A DNA stretch of 17,609 bases from Dehalococcoidia bacterium (lineage in GTDB: Bacteria; Chloroflexota; Dehalococcoidia; Bin125): NCBI GenBank assembly GCA_007571275.1, contig RKRS01000222.1, forward strand, positions 1-17,609, given 5' to 3'. Every line of letters begins with the position of its first letter. The first letter of the stretch is position 1. The position numbers and the translations under genes are program-made. A model generated the notes under the pieces. That model ran no database searches and had not been told where the DNA came from. It saw nothing but the letters and a program-made list of their open reading frames with translations. Shown here piece by piece: positions 14,652 through 17,609 of this stretch.

Positions 14652-15916
14652 GGCGCAGTGGCTTCGATGCTGGCCCGGAGGATTGACAGCCCACGCTTGA
14701 GGTCCGCATCCTCAATGATCAGCGGCGGCATCAGCTTGACCACGTCCGAGGCTGCGCCTCCGGACGTTTCAATCAGCAGGCCACGCTCAAAGGCCTGGCG
14801 CGCAATCCGCGACGCCAGACCGTCAATCGGCGTGTGAAGCCCTTGCAGCAGTCCTCGACCGCGGACCGTAGCGCGCAGCGCTTCGTGCTCTACTGCAATG
14901 GATTCCAGCTCGGCGTGGACAATCCCCGCTTTGCGTTGGACTTCGCAAGACAGCGAGTTGTCAACCCACCAGGACAGAGCTTCGGTCGCCGTGACGAACG
15001 CGGCGTTGTTACCGCGAAACGTGCCGTTGTGTTCGCCCGGCGCCCAGATGTCCAGGTCGGGACGAATCAACGTCAGAGCCATCGGCAGACCGCTACCCGA
15101 GATTGATTTGGACAGGCAGATCAAATCGGGCTGAATCTCGGCTGGCTCAAAGGAGAAGAAGGTTCCCGTCCGACCGCAACCTGCCTGGATGTCGTCGATG
15201 ATCAGCAGGACGTCGTGCCGCTTGCAGCATTCCGACAGTCGCTGCAGCCAACCGAAGTCGGCAGTGTGCAGACCGCCCTCGCCCTGCACGGTCTCAACGA
15301 TCACTGCGGCGACCGAGGCGCTGTCGTCGGTGAGCATTGCATCGAGCACCGAGACCGTATCTACGTCCGACCCGAGCTCGCCATCAAATGGCGCAGTGAT
15401 CTGATGTTCAAGCGGGATGCCGGCCGATTCGCGCTTGACGACGTTGCCGCTCAGCGCCAGCGCGCCCAAGGTCATGCCGTGGAACGCATTGCTGAACGAG
15501 ACGACATTTTGCCGTCCCGTCACTTTGCGCGCCAGTTTGAGCGCCGCTTCGACTGCGTTCGTGCCAGTCGGCCCCGGGAACATCAGCTTGTAGGACATGC
15601 CTCGTGGTCGGAGAATCACCTCGTCGAATCGACGCAGGAAGTCACGTTTGGCCGTTGTGGCCATGTCGAGTGAGTGGACAATCCCCTGAGCCTGGAGATA
15701 GCGAATCAGCGCTTGCATCATCGCGTTGGGGTTGTGGCCGTAGTTGAGGCCACCGGCGCCGCTGAAGAAGTCCAGATACTCGCGGCCGTCTGCATCCCAG
15801 AGCGCTGCGCCGTACGCCCGTGACCAGACGGCTGGCCAGGCGCGAACGTACGAGCGCACGCGCGACTCCAGCTCTTCAAATGGCTCCAGACTGTTCATCG
15901 CGCGCGCACTGACCAT
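14648..15916 (-). CDS. ectB: EctB-like diaminobutyrate-2-oxoglutarate aminotransferase (class III, PLP)
   Basis: This 422-residue class III PLP aminotransferase closely follows EctB, which converts aspartate semialdehyde and glutamate to 2,4-diaminobutyrate and 2-oxoglutarate. Distinctive EctB-type blocks are FEELESRVRSY (13-23), FFSGAGGLNYGHN (50-62), HSLDMATTAKRDFL (81-94), PGPTGTNAVEAALKLARKVTGR (114-135) and FHGMTLGALALSGN (145-158). The PLP lysine is K270 (CLSKSISG), and D241 in IIDDIQAGCGR should hold the pyridine nitrogen. ATG 15914-15916 is preferred over M7 because GAGGGAAG precedes it. It follows the amine oxidase on the same strand after 115 bases. ectA and ectC are not in the window, so it may serve a different pathway (diaminobutyrate for another product, or amine catabolism). 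The symbol rests on resemblance only. Confidence 0.85.
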   Translation of the reverse strand: MVSARAMNSLEPFEELESRVRSYVRAWPAVWSRAYGAALWDADGREYLDFFSGAGGLNYGHNPNAMMQALIRYLQAQGIVHSLDMATTAKRDFLRRFDEVILRPRGMSYKLMFPGPTGTNAVEAALKLARKVTGRQNVVSFSNAFHGMTLGALALSGNVVKRESAGIPLEHQITAPFDGELGSDVDTVSVLDAMLTDDSASVAAVIVETVQGEGGLHTADFGWLQRLSECCKRHDVLLIIDDIQAGCGRTGTFFSFEPAEIQPDLICLSKSISGSGLPMALTLIRPDLDIWAPGEHNGTFRGNNAAFVTATEALSWWVDNSLSCEVQRKAGIVHAELESIAVEHEALRATVRGRGLLQGLHTPIDGLASRIARQAFERGLLIETSGGAASDVVKLMPPLIIEDADLKRGLSILRASIEATAP

Positions 15917-15936
15917 CCACTTCCCTCACAATCAGG

Positions 15937-15963
15937 GTGGCCCGACATCCCGCCGTCGGCCAC
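15937..15963. other. Hairpin in the amine oxidase-aminotransferase spacer
   Basis: GTGGCC(C)GAC at 15937-15946 pairs with GTCGGCCAC at 15955-15963, nine pairs with one bulged C and an 8-base loop. It sits between the amine oxidase stop and the aminotransferase ribosome site on the minus strand. It has no T-run, so it could be an attenuator, an mRNA protector or incidental. Confidence 0.4.
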
Positions 15964-16031
15964 TGCTCTCACTATGCCTGATCACTCGGCATTCGGGCGG
16001 TCAGTGTGCATCATCTCCTTCTGATTGCAGC

Positions 16032-17609
16032 TCAATTGTGGCCAGCGTGATCGCCGTGTTCGGCGTGCGTCGCATGGTTGTCATGACCGTCGTGATGGTC
16101 GCCATGATCCATGTCGTGCGCGCAGTGGTCGGGGGCGGGCAGGTCAAGCGCCGGGTTGTGCGCGAAGAAGCCGGACGGCCGCAGCTTGAAGCCACTGCGA
16201 TGCACCGGCGCGACTGGCCAGTCCTCGGGTACTACGATGTGGTTCATTCCGACCGTGTACCAGAGCACCACGTCCTGATCGGCGATGTCGCGGTTGGCCG
16301 ACACCCAGGACGGGATGCCCTCGCCGGGGCCGCTCTGATTCGGGTAGTCGCCTGCCGGATACATCTGCGATTCGTCGTACGGGGTCACCCAAAGCTGTTT
16401 CTGCGTGAACTGTGCTCGTTGTGCAACCGCCGACTCCGGGCCGGCCATCATCGAGACGGTTTCGCCGGGCACGAGCACATAGGACGGCGGATGGCCGACC
16501 TGATTCTGCGCGTTGGTGTTGGCGATGCGCCAGTGTCTCGCCGAGGCCGAGTTGGCGACGCGCTCGCCGTCCGACTCCCGACCAAGCGGCTTCGCGACAG
16601 CCGTGAAGGCGTTGTGGTACGGGTTGTCAGGACCAGCTGGCAGCGGTACCGTGTCGACTTCATAGACGGTGTTGGTCCCGCCGTCGACTTCCATGTCGAG
16701 GCGGAAGCAGAAGAAGTGCTGATGAATCGGCGCGGCCAGGCTCGGCGCAATCATGTGCCGCGTGATCTGCGGGTCGTCCGGATCGGCGGCGATCGTCTGC
16801 ACGATGCCTGTTGCCTTGATCTCCTGCTCCCATGAGCCGTCCGGATAGAAGTACCAGTAGAAGCCGTAGTCGTAGTTACCGACTGTGGCGATTGCCGAGA
16901 CGACCAGTCGCCGGGTGCGGCGTACCTCCGAGACCGGAACGTCACCCTCCACCCTGGTGTGTTTCCAGTTGATCCCGAAGTCTTCCTCGTGGATGCAGAT
17001 CGCGTTGTTGATCGTGCGTGAGCCGCCGTACTCATTGGTCACGACGCCGTCCATGTAGACGATCTCGCCGAGGCAGTCGCAACCCAGTTCGAGGGAGTTG
17101 CTCAGCCGGCCCAGCCCGCCGACCTCACCCGAGTCGAACGCGTTCTTGAAGTACTGAGTTGGTGACGGGTCTCCATAGGGCACAACCATCTCGGACATCG
17201 ATGCGCGGTAGCAGATCGGCCGCAGGGCGCCATCGTCGTTGTAGGCGATCTGGTGCAGCACCAGACCCTCGCGTGGGTGCAGCGAAACGCGCATCTGCCA
17301 TTTCTGCCAGGACAGCAGGTGCCCGTCGAGCGTGAATGAGACGCCCTCAGACTGGACGATGTCGAGCGGCTGGAGGCCTTCACGTGGCGGGATGTCGTTG
17401 TAGCGATAGTCGAGCGCTGTCTCGGGCGCCGGCGGACCGGGCTCGTCGACCACGTCAAGCACACGGTTGTTGATCAGGTCGACCACGGCCATCACGTGCT
17501 CAATCGGCCGGCCGTAGGCGTTCGACTCCTCCGACTCGCGCAGGTAGGAGATCGCCTTGAGCGTGCGGTGCTCGTTCTCCCAGGCCGTGCCGAAGTTGCC
17601 GCCCGGCCA
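16032..17609 (-). CDS. Copper amine oxidase with His-rich C-terminal tail (5' end outside window)
   Basis: This enzyme oxidises primary amines to aldehydes, releasing ammonia and hydrogen peroxide, with copper and a topaquinone made from its own tyrosine. The frame stays open to the right edge, so 525 C-terminal residues are present and the N-terminus is missing; the frame's internal GTG/ATG near 17490 is not the true start (GRPIEHVMAVVD continues the fold). The cofactor tyrosine is in VGNYDYGFYW (codon 16872-16874). Copper ligands are HQH (16716-16724) and the His in MNHIVVPEDWP (16239-16241). The catalytic-base Asp is in NAFDSGEVG (codon 17133-17135). After the usual final block (GFFAHNPALDLPAPDH) there is a tail of about 30 residues with 11 His and many Asp, which is unusual. 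The aminotransferase follows 115 bases downstream. Substrate amine is unknown. Confidence 0.95.
   Translation of the reverse strand, partial: WPGGNFGTAWENEHRTLKAISYLRESEESNAYGRPIEHVMAVVDLINNRVLDVVDEPGPPAPETALDYRYNDIPPREGLQPLDIVQSEGVSFTLDGHLLSWQKWQMRVSLHPREGLVLHQIAYNDDGALRPICYRASMSEMVVPYGDPSPTQYFKNAFDSGEVGGLGRLSNSLELGCDCLGEIVYMDGVVTNEYGGSRTINNAICIHEEDFGINWKHTRVEGDVPVSEVRRTRRLVVSAIATVGNYDYGFYWYFYPDGSWEQEIKATGIVQTIAADPDDPQITRHMIAPSLAAPIHQHFFCFRLDMEVDGGTNTVYEVDTVPLPAGPDNPYHNAFTAVAKPLGRESDGERVANSASARHWRIANTNAQNQVGHPPSYVLVPGETVSMMAGPESAVAQRAQFTQKQLWVTPYDESQMYPAGDYPNQSGPGEGIPSWVSANRDIADQDVVLWYTVGMNHIVVPEDWPVAPVHRSGFKLRPSGFFAHNPALDLPAPDHCAHDMDHGDHHDGHDNHATHAEHGDHAGHN

Noticed and set aside
15744..16835. 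A 363-codon plus-strand frame opposite the amine oxidase and aminotransferase
   Set aside because: It crosses two confident minus-strand genes and their spacer, and has no recognisable domain.
17490..17495. GTG/ATG as the amine oxidase start
   Set aside because: The upstream codons continue the conserved fold without a stop to the window edge, so the gene is simply cut by the window.

Overview
The window is a gene-dense, GC-rich bacterial chromosome segment with 14 protein-coding genes, two of them cut by the window edges. No RNA gene, insertion sequence, CRISPR array or origin was seen, and no gap between genes reaches 300 bases. The mix suggests a member of the Chloroflexota (Thermomicrobia- or SAR202-like), though this is an inference. 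The supporting points are a Tat-lipoprotein peptide-binding protein starting MAERNYWKR, a succinate dehydrogenase with a CCG-domain third subunit, and a short stand-alone ArgA-like acetyltransferase next to recN. No marker gene in the window settles the taxonomy.

Layout. (1) 1-2062, plus strand: the 3' end of recN, an ArgA-like N-acetyltransferase and an ADP-ribose-type Nudix hydrolase, joined by two ATGA stop/start overlaps. (2) 2137-5913, plus strand: sdhA, sdhB and a heterodisulfide-reductase-B-like subunit (sdhE). They form a non-classical (type E-like) succinate:quinone oxidoreductase or fumarate reductase with no classical haem-b anchor genes. (3) 6110-10585, minus strand, transcribed right to left: a peptide-type ABC transporter operon of binding protein, a small secreted Cys-rich protein of unknown function, permease B and permease C. 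No ATPase gene is present. Two hairpins lie in the spacer between the small gene and the permeases. (4) 10698-12195: a YbaK-type editing-domain protein (plus) facing a ketopantoate-reductase-family enzyme (minus), with 7 bases between their stops. (5) 12384-14651, plus: a penicillin-acylase-family Ntn-hydrolase without a signal peptide. (6) 14648-17609, minus: a copper amine oxidase (5' end outside the window) with a His-rich C-terminal tail, followed by an EctB-like diaminobutyrate aminotransferase whose stop codon overlaps that of the acylase in one CTAG palindrome.

How the genes work together. The sdh trio carries electrons from succinate through FAD and an unusual Fe-S chain to quinone, or the reverse. 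The rest reads as nitrogen and peptide scavenging: peptide uptake, amide hydrolysis, amine oxidation and a transaminase. The most unusual items are the all-cysteine third cluster motif of SdhB paired with an asymmetric CCG protein, the unrecognised Cys-rich secreted protein inside the transporter operon, and the His-rich tail on the amine oxidase. I found no clear evidence of a wholly new multi-gene system.
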